Shown here one piece after another: positions 27,081 to 35,349 of a stretch of 64,000 nt of DNA (positions within the stretch are counted from its first letter, which is position 1; every line of letters begins with the position of its first letter). The position numbers and the translations under genes are program-made. This DNA is from Methanoculleus sp. UBA303. GTDB lineage: Archaea; Halobacteriota; Methanomicrobia; Methanomicrobiales; Methanoculleaceae. The notes beneath the pieces are model-generated. The model saw nothing but the letters and a program-made list of their open reading frames with translations, searched no databases and had not been told where the DNA came from. The stretch spans positions 18,511-82,510 of the forward strand of contig DANY01000029.1 of NCBI GenBank assembly GCA_002501655.1, in the 5' to 3' direction.

Positions 27081-27190
27081 CCATCATGAAATCGATGCCG
27101 GCTGGTTTATACCCCTGTGGTTCAGGGGTACGCAAACGATATGGCTGGTGAAAACCGATATTTCACTACCTAACAGGCAGGAAAACAATC

Positions 27191-27382
27191 ATGGCTTCAT
27201 TTGACAGACGGGAGATCCTCATCATCTTCGCATCCTTCCTCATCGGCAGTGCGGCGGGCTGGTGGAGCCGCATGCACTGGGGGAACGACCTCGTTACCGT
27301 CGCATCGATGCTCATCGGGACCGTCGCCGGCTACTATATCATCGTCGCCGCCCTCCGGGCCGCGGATCACCCGGTCGGGTAG
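27191..27382 (+). CDS. Small two-helix membrane protein
   Basis: A 63-residue protein with two hydrophobic segments (about residues 8-25 and 34-56) joined by a short RMHWGNDL loop. An AGGA site precedes the ATG and a GTTTATAC TATA-like element lies near 27103. Its last 16 bases overlap the 3' end of the convergent DUF5714-type gene. No family is recognised. Confidence 0.6.
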   Translation: MASFDRREILIIFASFLIGSAAGWWSRMHWGNDLVTVASMLIGTVAGYYIIVAALRAADHPVG

Positions 27383-28080
27383 CCGGCGTAGAAGGGGCAC
27401 GCCTCCAGCAGGCATTCGCGATTGATGTCGCTAAATTCACAGCGCGCCGCTTCTTCCACAGGGAGAGTTACCCCGAACCGCTCCGAAAGGAACGTGACCG
27501 CCGCACTGATCGCAAGCCACGAGTCGCGTTTACAGCATCGGGGGCCACCGTGCCGGGCGATCGCCATCAGGCTGCGTGCGGTCATCTGGTTTGCGAGCGA
27601 CCACTCCTGCTTCTTTAAGGGCGTAGACCCGGTGATCAGGCTCACGAATATGCCCGTCCCAACCGCCGCGCCGCAGGTGCCGTGGGTCCCGCAGGACCCT
27701 CCCCTGACCATGCCGGCCCTCGCACGCGCCTGCTTGAGCAGCGCCCCTTTTCTCCCGGGCTCCCCCTGGTGGTTGCAGTACGCGGCTATGAGGCTTGCTG
27801 GCACAAGGAAGTGGTGTTCCGGCCCGTGCATCCTGACCGCCGGGTATCGCATCAGGATACACGCTATGGCATGCGGGTCTTCGAGCGCCGTCGTGATGCA
27901 AAACTGTTCGATGAGGTTGAGCGCCTCCAGGCTGTGGCACCGGTCGCAGACAAAGTGCCCGGCTTCGCAGGCCGCCATGGTGCTCTGGACCTCTCCACAG
28001 ACAGCGCACGCAAGGTCGCGGGGCTTCTCCGTATACAGAAGATCCCTGCCGCAGATGAGGCATCCCACCGTATGCTCCAT
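27367..28080 (-). CDS. Cysteine-rich DUF5714-like protein
   Basis: A 237-residue protein with a dense set of cysteines. An N-terminal zinc-ribbon pair (CLICGRDL, CAVCGEV) is followed by GHFVCDRCHS, a central CGTHGTCGAAVGTGIFVSL motif, ARHGGPRCCKRDSW and a C-terminal ECLLEACPFY. This pattern is that of the methanogen DUF5714 family, which probably binds metal or iron-sulfur clusters; its reaction is unknown. A TTG seven codons upstream is possible. The ATG lies 27 bases from a CTATAAG TATA box (28104-28111), predicting a leaderless start. Confidence 0.8.
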   Translation of the reverse strand: MEHTVGCLICGRDLLYTEKPRDLACAVCGEVQSTMAACEAGHFVCDRCHSLEALNLIEQFCITTALEDPHAIACILMRYPAVRMHGPEHHFLVPASLIAAYCNHQGEPGRKGALLKQARARAGMVRGGSCGTHGTCGAAVGTGIFVSLITGSTPLKKQEWSLANQMTARSLMAIARHGGPRCCKRDSWLAISAAVTFLSERFGVTLPVEEAARCEFSDINRECLLEACPFYAGYPTG

Positions 28081-28103
28081 GCCATAGGGATGCGTCGCCA
28101 AAT

Positions 28104-28111
28104 CCTATAAG
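28104..28111 (-). promoter_or_regulatory. TATA box of the DUF5714-like gene
   Basis: CTTATAGG on the minus strand lies about 27 bases upstream of the ATG at 28080, the normal archaeal distance for a leaderless transcript. Confidence 0.5.
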
Positions 28112-28126
28112 CCTGCGGCCGTGGAA

Positions 28127-29971
28127 TCAGGGGGCGGCGGGCTGGCCGGAAACGTGGTATCTGGAATCAACATCGGATTTTACGGGGGAACGCGCTCCCC
28201 GGCACTCCCGCACCCGGCCGTCTTCGATCGCGAGGACACGGTCGGCGAGTCCCAGGAGCGACGGGCGATGGGAGACGAGGATGGTTGTCCTGTTACGGAT
28301 CAACACCCGGAGCGTCTCGCGGATCCGGTCCTCGGTCTGCATATCCAGCGCCGATGTGGGTTCATCGAGGATGAGGATGGGAGCGTCCTTCAGGAACGCC
28401 CGGGCGATGGCGACACGCTGCCTCTGGCCGACGGAGAGCTGGGCCCCGCGCTCGCCGACGATTGTCTGGTACCCTTTCGGGAATCGCACGATGTCGTCGT
28501 GGATCTGCGCCTTCTGCGCGGCTCCGGCAACGTCCTCGAACGTAGCATCAGGCCTGCTATAGCGGATGTTATCCTCGATGGTGGTGTGGAAGAGGAAGAG
28601 ATCCTGCGAGACAAGCGAGACCTGCCGTCGCAGCCACCGGGGGTCGAGCGACGCGAGGTCGCGCCCGTCGAGGGTGATCGTGCCTTCCTGCGGTGCGAAC
28701 GCCCGGAGGAACAGGTTGATCAGCGTCGTCTTCCCGGCGCCGGTTCGCCCGACGACGGCGACCACCTCGCCGGAACGGGCGACGAAGCTCACGTCCCGGA
28801 GAACCTCTTCCTCCCCCGAGTAACCGAACCAGACGCCGGAGAACTCGATTCGGCCCTGCACGGCGGCGGGCACGATCCCGCCGGCGCCCGGCTCGCTGTC
28901 CATCCGGAAGAGCTCTCGGAGGCGGGCGGCAGACGTGAGCGCAGGCTGCATGACGACAGGAAAGGCAAAAAAGGTGTTGACGGTGGGAGCAAACGTCAGG
29001 ATGTAGACCGCGAATGCGACGAAGTCCCCCACGGTCATGATGCCGGCGAGCACCTCGTTGCCGCCGAACCAGAAGACGGCGATCAGCATGAGCGACATCG
29101 TGCCGATCCTGAAATACTCCGAGAATGCCGAAAGCATCGTGTTCCGGATCCGGGCATCGACCATATTCCGGAGCGTCCCGGAGACCTTACGTACCTCCCG
29201 GTCCTCCGCGGCATGCGATTTCACGGTATCGATCCCGGATATCACCTCCTGGAGGTCCCGCGAGACGTAGGCTTGCCGCTCGCGCTCCCGGTGAGTAGCG
29301 GCACGGATCCTCCGAATAAAGACTGCGTTGACCAGCAGGTAGAGGGGGATGAAGGCGAGGACGACGAGGGTCAGCCTGAGATTTAAGGTGCAGAGGATGG
29401 CGAAGGTGAAGATGGCGTAAAGGGCGTTTGCAACGATCTGGGGAAGATACTGGGAGATGGTGTACTGCAGGATCTGGACGTCGTCGGAGAGCCGGGACAT
29501 GATGTAGCCGGTCTGTTGCGCCTTGAAGTACGAAAGCGGGAAGCTCAAGACATGCTCTACGAGCGTGGTCTGGAGGTTGAAGGCATAATTCTCCCGGAAC
29601 CGGGCCGTGTAGTAGTTCCGGACCAGGTCTGTAGCGCCGGTGAGGAACCCGAGCACCAGGAGGGCGATGATGAGGGCGTTGAGCGACGAGAGGACCTCGG
29701 TGGCACCTGCGACGAGGGCGTCGGGGGCCTGGGCATCGCCGAGCAGGATGTTGTCGATGAAGAACTTGATGCTGAGCGGGAGGACGGTTTTCTCAGCGGA
29801 GACAAGAGCGGTCGCTACAAGAGCAAGCGCGCCCACTCTCCAGATCGGCCGGGCGAACCGGAGGAAGAAGGCAAGGTCGGAGAAGTTCAGGTCCCTGCCG
29901 GCCTTCACCGGCTGCCGCATGATATCCCGGGTGAAGGCGACGGTGCGCCGGCAGTAGTCTGTGACGCTCAT
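28127..29971 (-). CDS. ABC exporter, fused permease and ATPase
   Basis: A 614-residue half-transporter of the MsbA/multidrug type. Six transmembrane helices (about residues 40-320) precede the nucleotide-binding domain, which has Walker A GRTGAGKTT, signature LSVGQRQR, Walker B ILILDEPTSALD and the VSHRPSLL switch histidine. The substrate (lipid, drug or peptide) cannot be told. The frame stays open more than 1 kb upstream, but that part is an arginine-rich antisense shadow of the DUF5518-like gene. The chosen ATG starts the real protein. It is transcribed alone and probably forms a homodimer. Confidence 0.92.
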   Translation of the reverse strand: MSVTDYCRRTVAFTRDIMRQPVKAGRDLNFSDLAFFLRFARPIWRVGALALVATALVSAEKTVLPLSIKFFIDNILLGDAQAPDALVAGATEVLSSLNALIIALLVLGFLTGATDLVRNYYTARFRENYAFNLQTTLVEHVLSFPLSYFKAQQTGYIMSRLSDDVQILQYTISQYLPQIVANALYAIFTFAILCTLNLRLTLVVLAFIPLYLLVNAVFIRRIRAATHRERERQAYVSRDLQEVISGIDTVKSHAAEDREVRKVSGTLRNMVDARIRNTMLSAFSEYFRIGTMSLMLIAVFWFGGNEVLAGIMTVGDFVAFAVYILTFAPTVNTFFAFPVVMQPALTSAARLRELFRMDSEPGAGGIVPAAVQGRIEFSGVWFGYSGEEEVLRDVSFVARSGEVVAVVGRTGAGKTTLINLFLRAFAPQEGTITLDGRDLASLDPRWLRRQVSLVSQDLFLFHTTIEDNIRYSRPDATFEDVAGAAQKAQIHDDIVRFPKGYQTIVGERGAQLSVGQRQRVAIARAFLKDAPILILDEPTSALDMQTEDRIRETLRVLIRNRTTILVSHRPSLLGLADRVLAIEDGRVRECRGARSPVKSDVDSRYHVSGQPAAP

Positions 29972-30154
29972 GGTAGATAGGTCCAGTTGAGGAGTAGCGA
30001 GTGCGAGGCCGGACCCTGGGGGTCGCTCTCCGGTTTTCCGCCACGCCTCTGTTGCAGTTCCATACAGTCCGGCCGATATAATACCTGCGCTCCGGCGGCC
30101 AGGCATCCCCGGGCAAACCGGAAGAGATAAACCGCGGCAGGGCGACATCCCCGC

Positions 30155-30946
30155 ATGGAGTTGCGTGCCGTCGGCGAACGCTTTTTCGGGGCGATAGTGG
30201 GAGCGCTGGCGATCGGTGCGATCTTGCTCCTCGGTCGGCTGGAGTTTCTCCCGGATCCGGTCATGATGGTAGCGGCCCTCTTCGGCGGGGGGCTCGTCGC
30301 CGGACTGCTCACCCCGGGAACGGTCAGGGACGGCGCCGTCGCCGGGGCCGTCTGCGGGGTGCTCGTGGCCCTGCTGGCGGCTTCCTTGATAACCCTCATG
30401 AGCCTGGTAGAGAGCAGGCCGCAATATCCCCCGTTCTGGATGACCTTTGGCTTCTACGCTCTGATCCTCACGGCACTCCTCCTCCCCTACAACGCCGTCG
30501 GCGGGGCGGCGGGGATGGCGGTGCGAAACAGCATCCGGAGACGCGGCACCGCCGGGGTGGGCGAGCGGGAGAGGTGGCTCGGGATTGGCATCGGCACGGC
30601 CGTCATCGCCGGCTCTGCTCTCATTATCGCCTTTCTCGGTCCGTTGATCATGGCCCCTCCGCTCATCGGCGGGTTCATAGCAGGGTTCGCCTCCGGAAAA
30701 GACCCGGGGAACGGCCTTGAGGCCGGGCTTGTCGCGGCTCTCTTCGGGACCAGTCTCTTCCTGCTCCCATTCTTCTGGACCACGTCGCACGCTACGGGGT
30801 TCGTCGCCGGGCTTGCCGGGATGGCCGCAGTCGCGCTGGGATTGCTCTTCCCTCTCCTCGGGACCGCCGGCGGGGTTGCCGGCGCGGTTGTGCGGGCGAG
30901 TTTTGGGAAAGAGCAGCGCAGGAACTTGAGAGGGCCTGAGGATTAA
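30155..30946 (+). CDS. DUF5518-like membrane protein, copy 1
   Basis: A 263-residue polytopic protein with two internal repeats of a DUF5518-like glycine-rich helical unit (about residues 10-130 and 145-255). Each holds small-residue segments such as LFGGGLVAGLL, VRDGAVAGAVCGVL and GGFIAGFASGK. No catalytic residues are evident and the function is unknown. It is paralogous to the gene at 31102 along its full length. A fragment of the phosphofructokinase gene follows after about 14 bases, matching the arrangement of copy 2 and intact pfk. Confidence 0.75.
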   Translation: MELRAVGERFFGAIVGALAIGAILLLGRLEFLPDPVMMVAALFGGGLVAGLLTPGTVRDGAVAGAVCGVLVALLAASLITLMSLVESRPQYPPFWMTFGFYALILTALLLPYNAVGGAAGMAVRNSIRRRGTAGVGERERWLGIGIGTAVIAGSALIIAFLGPLIMAPPLIGGFIAGFASGKDPGNGLEAGLVAALFGTSLFLLPFFWTTSHATGFVAGLAGMAAVALGLLFPLLGTAGGVAGAVVRASFGKEQRRNLRGPED

Positions 30947-30960
30947 GGGGAGGCTCCTTT

Positions 30961-31030
30961 CACCCCCGTAGAAGATGCTCGCGATTTTATAGAGGTCCAT
31001 ATCCACCGTCTTGAGGTTTGCCACTGCACC
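30961..31030 (-). pseudogene. Duplicated 3' fragment of phosphofructokinase
   Basis: About 70 bases on the minus strand reproduce the last 23 codons of pfk (intact copy 32464-32532) with only scattered substitutions, translating as AVANLKTVDMDLYKIASIFY. The run of G bases before the pfk stop is one base shorter here, so the TGA is out of frame. Similarity ends sharply at about 31030, marking a duplication breakpoint. Confidence 0.85.
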
Positions 31031-31101
31031 ACCCCATAAAAGCCTACGGTCGGCCGGGGACAAATCGGAAAGGCTATCGTGCGGCGCGGTGAGAGCCTCC
31101 C

Positions 31102-31905
31102 ATGGTCTCATTCGCCGCTGGCCGCTTTTCCGGGGTGATTCAGGGAGCGCTGGCAGGCGGTGGTGTCTTTCTTCTCGGCCGGTCGGGTCTCCTCCCGGAC
31201 CCGGTGATGACGGTGGCGTTCCTCTTTGGCGGGGGATTCATCGCCGGTCTCTTCACCCGGGGAAGGGTCAGGGACGGCGCGGTTGCCGGTGCCGTCTGCG
31301 GGGTGCTCGTGGCGCTGATCGCGGCGACTTTCACGAGCCTGGCGGCGAGAGACCCTTCATTCTTGTCAACCTTTGCGTTCTACGCCCTGATCTTCACGGG
31401 GCTCCTCCTCCCCTACAACGCCATCGGCGGGGCAGCGGGAAGAGCGGTGCGTAGCGCTCTCCGGAGAGACGGTGCCGCCGGGGCGGGCGAGCGGGGCGGG
31501 TGGCACGGGATCGCCGTCGGCACGGTCGTCATCGTCGGTTTGGCCCTCGTACCCGGTCTGCTGGTCGTCATCACCGGCTTGGCCCCCGTATCCGGTCTCC
31601 TCGGTCTGCTGGTCGTGGCCGCTCCGCTTGCCGGCGGATTCATCGCGGGGTATGCCTCCGGGGGCAGGCCAAAAGATGGTCTAAAAGCCGGTTTTGTCGC
31701 GGCACTCTTCGGGGCCGGCCTCCTCTTCTTCATCCCGTTGCTCTGGACCGCGTTGCACGATTTCGGGTTCGTCGACATGTTCGAGGGGATGGTCGCGATC
31801 GCCCTGGTATACTTCTTCACCCTCTTCGGGGCCGCCGCCGGGGTTGCCGGCGCGGTTGTGCGGCAGAGTTTTGGGGTGGAGGAGGCTGATGGTGAAGAGG
31901 ATTGA
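31102..31905 (+). CDS. DUF5518-like membrane protein, copy 2
   Basis: A 267-residue paralogue of the gene at 30155, again with two glycine-rich helical repeats (VRDGAVAGAVCGVLVALI, then GGFIAGYASGGRPKDGLKAG). A hydrophobic insertion, LALVPGLLVVITGLAPVSGL near residue 155, lengthens one membrane segment. No recognised function. It lies between a pfk fragment and the intact, convergent pfk gene, showing that the locus arose by tandem duplication. Confidence 0.75.
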   Translation: MVSFAAGRFSGVIQGALAGGGVFLLGRSGLLPDPVMTVAFLFGGGFIAGLFTRGRVRDGAVAGAVCGVLVALIAATFTSLAARDPSFLSTFAFYALIFTGLLLPYNAIGGAAGRAVRSALRRDGAAGAGERGGWHGIAVGTVVIVGLALVPGLLVVITGLAPVSGLLGLLVVAAPLAGGFIAGYASGGRPKDGLKAGFVAALFGAGLLFFIPLLWTALHDFGFVDMFEGMVAIALVYFFTLFGAAAGVAGAVVRQSFGVEEADGEED

Positions 31906-32054
31906 AGGGCTACTGGAGAGGTCTTTCCTGAGCGACCATGGTGACCCTGCCGCTCGCTTCGCTTGCACCTATTGTTTTCGAAGTATTGTAACCGGCATTT
32001 TCAGTGCTTAAGCGCCAGAAGTTCTGCTCATTGCAATTCGCATTCACGGATTCC

Positions 32055-32090
32055 TGGTGGCTATCGCAATTAGGGGGGAGGGGACAGGGG
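32055..32090 (+). repeat. Dispersed intergenic repeat, partial copy
   Basis: The run TGGTGGCTATCGC followed by A-rich and G-rich sequence matches the core of the repeat at 23161-23291 (13 bases exact, then similar). It lies directly before the hairpin cluster. Confidence 0.45.
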
Positions 32091-32113
32091 AGTGCGAGTG
32101 TAGCGAGCATGAG

Positions 32114-32249
32114 AAGAACGAAGTTCTTTGAGGGGGGGATGCTCCCCCCTCGCACCTAACGGTGCTCAAGTTCCTTCCCTTCGGGAAGCCGCACTCCCCG
32201 TCAGCCCCACTTCGCACCTTCGGTGCTCGAACTCCGCTCCGCAGGAGCG
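32114..32249. repeat. Cluster of six short hairpins
   Basis: Six perfect stem-loops follow each other within 136 bases: AAGAAC/GTTCTT (32114-32128), AGGGGGG/CCCCCCT (32131-32150), GCACC/GGTGC (32152-32165), CTTCCC/GGGAAG (32174-32188), GCACC/GGTGC again (32214-32226) and CGCTCC/GGAGCG (32235-32249). Most loops are three or four bases. Such density is far above chance. Confidence 0.65.
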
Positions 32250-32462
32250 TCGCTCCCTCTATGGCGATACTCCTACAGTCCACTGTATCGGGATTTATTA
32301 TCGCCTCGGATGTCGTGTCAACCGCAACGAATCCTCCCGCTCGCTACGCTGCGCTTCTCCCGATAGCAGACCCCGGCCCCGCCTTGCAACACCGGGTGCA
32401 GAGTTATCCCCACGCCACAAACCGTATTCCCGGGACTAAAAGTGATTGGGGAGGGCCCCCCA

Positions 32463-33497
32463 TCACCCCCCATAGAAGATGCTTGCGATATTGTAGAGGT
32501 CCATATCCACAGTCTTGAGGTTTGCCACCGCCTCCTCGAGCGGGACCGCAACGATATCAGTCCCCTGGAGCGCGACCATCTTCCCGAAGTCCCTCTCCTT
32601 GATGAGATCCGCCGCCGCCACACCGAACCGGGTCGCAAGTATCCGGTCGTGCGCCGTTGGAGAGCCTCCCCGCTGGACGTGCCCGAGCACCGTCACCCGC
32701 GTCTCCATCCCGAACCGGTTCTCGAGTTCGTCACGCAGGAACGTCCCGATGCCGCCGAGCGTTACGTGCCCGAACTCGTCAGTCCGGGCTGACTGTGTTA
32801 TCGCTCCCTCCGCCCCCTTCGGCTGGGCACCCTCGGCGACCACGACGATGCTGAACTTCTTCCCTTTTGCGTAGCGCGCCTGGAGATGCTGGGCAACCTC
32901 ATCGAGGTCGAACGGGACCTCCGGGATGAGGATCTGGTCGGCACCGCCCGCGATCCCGGCCACTGTCGCGATCCACCCGGCATGCCGGCCCATCACCTCC
33001 ACCACCATGATCCGGTGGTGCGACTCCGCCGTCGTGTGGAGGCGGTCGATCGCCTCGGTGACGATGGAGACGGCGGTGTCGAACCCGAAGGTGTAGTCAG
33101 TCGCGGCGACGTCATTGTCGATGGTCTTAGGGACCCCCACAATCGGGACGCCCATCTTCGAGAGCCTGTTTGCGACACCGAGAGTATCCTCGCCGCCGAT
33201 AGCAACGATCGCATCGATCCCGAACTTCCTGATGTTGTCGCAGACCCGCTGGACGTCAGCCTCGCTCTTGAAGGGGTTCGTCCGCGACGTCCCGAGGATC
33301 GTCCCGCCTCTCGGGAGGATCCCGGTCACCGAGTAATCGGTGAGCGGCTCGACGTCTCCGGCGATCAGCCCATGCCATCCGTCCCGGATCCCGATCGTGT
33401 CGAACCCGTGCTTTGCCCCCGTCCGCACAACCGCACGGATCACCGCGTTCAGACCCGGGCAGTCCCCTCCTCCCGTCAGTACGCCGACCGTCGTCAT
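32463..33497 (-). CDS. pfk: 6-phosphofructokinase, pyrophosphate-type
   Basis: A 344-residue bacterial-type (PfkA family) phosphofructokinase. The nucleotide loop GVLTGGGDCPGLNAVIR starts the protein. The phosphoryl-donor site reads GGEDTLG and the catalytic segment PKTIDND. An aspartate and a lysine at these two positions, in place of the two glycines of ATP enzymes, are the known hallmarks of pyrophosphate-dependent enzymes, so a reversible PPi-PFK is inferred. Methanogens more often have ADP-dependent kinases, so this gene is probably of bacterial origin. The ATG with a GGAGGA site 4 bases after the fba stop was chosen over an upstream open stretch. Confidence 0.9.
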   Translation of the reverse strand: MTTVGVLTGGGDCPGLNAVIRAVVRTGAKHGFDTIGIRDGWHGLIAGDVEPLTDYSVTGILPRGGTILGTSRTNPFKSEADVQRVCDNIRKFGIDAIVAIGGEDTLGVANRLSKMGVPIVGVPKTIDNDVAATDYTFGFDTAVSIVTEAIDRLHTTAESHHRIMVVEVMGRHAGWIATVAGIAGGADQILIPEVPFDLDEVAQHLQARYAKGKKFSIVVVAEGAQPKGAEGAITQSARTDEFGHVTLGGIGTFLRDELENRFGMETRVTVLGHVQRGGSPTAHDRILATRFGVAAADLIKERDFGKMVALQGTDIVAVPLEEAVANLKTVDMDLYNIASIFYGG

Positions 33498-33501
33498 CCT
33501 A

Positions 33502-34422
33502 TCACGCTCCTCCCTCGTAGATCTTCTTCGCCTCATCCACACTCACGTCGTCGAGAGTGATCGCCGATATAGCGTTGCAGAACCGGACGGCCTCATCAAG
33601 CGACCGCTGGTGAATGTTCCTCCCGGTCGCATTCCCGACCGTGCCGCCGATATGGATCTGGTCGTGCAGCTGTTGCAGGAACTCCGGCACGCTGGCCTGT
33701 GACCCGCCCGCACAGACCACGGCCGTCCTGCCGGCTGCCGCTACCGCCTCGCGGAGGAGCGTAGCGTCGAGCGACCCGCTAACTTTCGGTGGGTTCACCT
33801 TCGCAAAGTCACTCCCGAGGGCCGCTGCGACACCCGCCGCGCCTGCAACCATGTGCGGGTCCCGTTCATCCTTGACCGCTTTGCCGCGGGGGTACATCCA
33901 GAGCACGGTGACGAGACCGTTCTGGTGCGCATGGTTGACGATCTGGGCCGCCTGGTAGAGCATCATAGGCTCGTACTCGCTCCCGAGGTAGACCGTGTAG
34001 CCGACGCCGAGGATCGAAAGCCCCGTCCGGTCCCGGAGGTCGACGGCCTGCCGGACGTGGTGGAGTTCCGAACTGAGCGGGTCGCGCTGCGAGGTCCCGA
34101 CCAGGTTGGTCTTGGAGTTGAGTTTGACCAGGTAGGGCACGTCCCGGTAATCCCCGCCATACCGGGCGATCATCCCGAGTTGCGTTGCAAAGACCCCGAT
34201 CCGCCCTCTGTTCGCAATCCGGAAGAGATGTTCGGGATCAGCGTCTTCGGGATGGATACCTTCTCCGGCGAAGTCATCGTTGAGGTGCTCGATCTTCTGG
34301 TCCCCGGCAAAGAGCATCAGCCTCCCGGTGCCGTGCGTGATCGTCTGGTAGTTCTCCCGGTACCTCTCCTGCTCCTCCGGGGGCACATCGAGAGGGATCC
34401 TGATATCGGGTGCAGGTGGCAT
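33502..34422 (-). CDS. fba: Class I fructose-bisphosphate aldolase, archaeal type
   Basis: A 306-residue aldolase of the DeoC/DhnA-FbaB family, cleaving or forming fructose 1,6-bisphosphate through a Schiff-base lysine. Visible landmarks are GTGRLMLFAGDQKIEHL near the N terminus, NSKTNLVG, LWMYPRGKAVKDERDP and DFAKVNPPKVSG (candidate Schiff-base lysine region), and the phosphate-binding end AGGSQASVPEFL and HIGGTVGNATGRNI. The start follows a strong GGAGG site; five extra codons upstream are less likely. It leads an operon with pfk four bases downstream, giving two successive steps of hexose-phosphate metabolism. Confidence 0.88.
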   Translation of the reverse strand: MPPAPDIRIPLDVPPEEQERYRENYQTITHGTGRLMLFAGDQKIEHLNDDFAGEGIHPEDADPEHLFRIANRGRIGVFATQLGMIARYGGDYRDVPYLVKLNSKTNLVGTSQRDPLSSELHHVRQAVDLRDRTGLSILGVGYTVYLGSEYEPMMLYQAAQIVNHAHQNGLVTVLWMYPRGKAVKDERDPHMVAGAAGVAAALGSDFAKVNPPKVSGSLDATLLREAVAAAGRTAVVCAGGSQASVPEFLQQLHDQIHIGGTVGNATGRNIHQRSLDEAVRFCNAISAITLDDVSVDEAKKIYEGGA

Positions 34423-34774
34423 ACCCCTTCCTCCCAATCCCCACCTACTTAAGTTTTGCTGGGTCCCCGGGAGAAGGAGATGGACCGCCCCGTGCCACCA
34501 CCCGGCGGGAAGGAATGAGCCGGGAGCTGGTGCCGTGGATCATCCGGACCGGGGTCTACCTCCTCTCTGGTGCAGGTGAGTCCTCCCCGGCAGAGAGGCC
34601 CGGGAGTAGCCCTGCCATTCCTGCCGGGAGGACCTCCAGCCCTTCCCTGATGAGATCTCTCCGAAGCGATGCAGTGTAACACCCTCCGCCGCCTACGGGC
34701 GATAAGTATTTATCACATATCATCTCCCCGGGGGGCACCTCCCGGAAGGGAGCGCGTATATGGTGGTGAGAGAT
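34423..34774. other. Divergent intergenic region
   Basis: About 350 bases between the divergent fba-pfk operon and the DUF2795-like gene. A TATA-like CTTAAGT lies near 34450 on the fba side and an AAGTATTTATCAC stretch at 34703-34715 serves the right-hand gene. The middle is GC-rich with no convincing frame. Confidence 0.45.
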
Positions 34775-35029
34775 ATGAAAGGCATGAAGGAATCCGCCAT
34801 GAGCGGGATGTCAAAAGTCGCCGGGACCATACAGGAACTCGACCCGCAGATCATCGAGGCGAGCACCTCCGGAATGAACTACCCTGCATCGAAGAGTGAT
34901 CTTATCACCCGGGCAAAGGAGAGCGAGGCGCCCCAGATCGTCCTTGATGCGATAAATCAGTTCGAAGACAGGCAGTATAAAGACCCGGAAGATGTGAAAT
35001 CCGAATTTCAGAAGATCGTGCAGAAGTGA
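34775..35029 (+). CDS. DUF2795-like small protein
   Basis: An 84-residue soluble protein. The segment MNYPASKSDLITRAKESEAP (about residues 34-53) followed by QIVLDAINQF and DRQYKDPEDVKSEF matches the DUF2795 fold, a small helical domain found in many archaea and bacteria with no proven function. The internal ATG was chosen over one five codons upstream because GGTGAGAG lies just before it. It has its own promoter and is monocistronic. Confidence 0.75.
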   Translation: MKGMKESAMSGMSKVAGTIQELDPQIIEASTSGMNYPASKSDLITRAKESEAPQIVLDAINQFEDRQYKDPEDVKSEFQKIVQK

Positions 35030-35349
35030 TCTCTTCTGGCCGGCGGATGCCGAAGGCGGCCCCAGCCGCCCCCTGCTCTCGGCGACTGGAACCGTCAGGT
35101 CGGCGGCGCTCCGTGCTCAGAAGTATTTGAGGAACGGAACCGCATACGCACTCCGGGAGCGCCTCAAGGGCACGGATTACCTTACCTTTTCCGGCAGGGC
35201 GCCAGATAGGTTCTGGGTCGTGCCGACCTGTAGTAGACACAAAGCCTGGGCTCCCTCTTTCGGATCGGAGAATGGTCCGGGTTCTGTCGTGGGGCACTCC
35301 GATCCCGGGGCCCGCCACCTATATCAGATCCACGGGCGCATGGCGTGGC
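35030..35349. other. Intergenic region
   Basis: About 320 GC-rich bases between two plus-strand genes. The frames in it are antisense-like and arginine-rich. No repeat, RNA gene or clear promoter was identified. Confidence 0.4.

Larger units (their letters stand above)
31906..32462. other. Intergenic region with hairpin cluster
   Basis: About 560 bases between DUF5518-like copy 2 and pfk, whereas only 14 bases separate copy 1 from the pfk fragment, so most of this looks inserted. It carries part of the dispersed repeat (32055-32090) and six successive tiny hairpins at 32114-32249. No gene fits. Confidence 0.55.

Noticed and set aside
29972..31111. N-terminal extension of the ABC exporter by 380 residues
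   Set aside because: It is antisense to DUF5518-like copy 1 and the pfk fragment and has no domain; the exporter is full-length from 29971.
32114..32249. CRISPR array
   Set aside because: The hairpins differ in sequence and there are no direct repeats with regular spacers; no cas genes are in the window.
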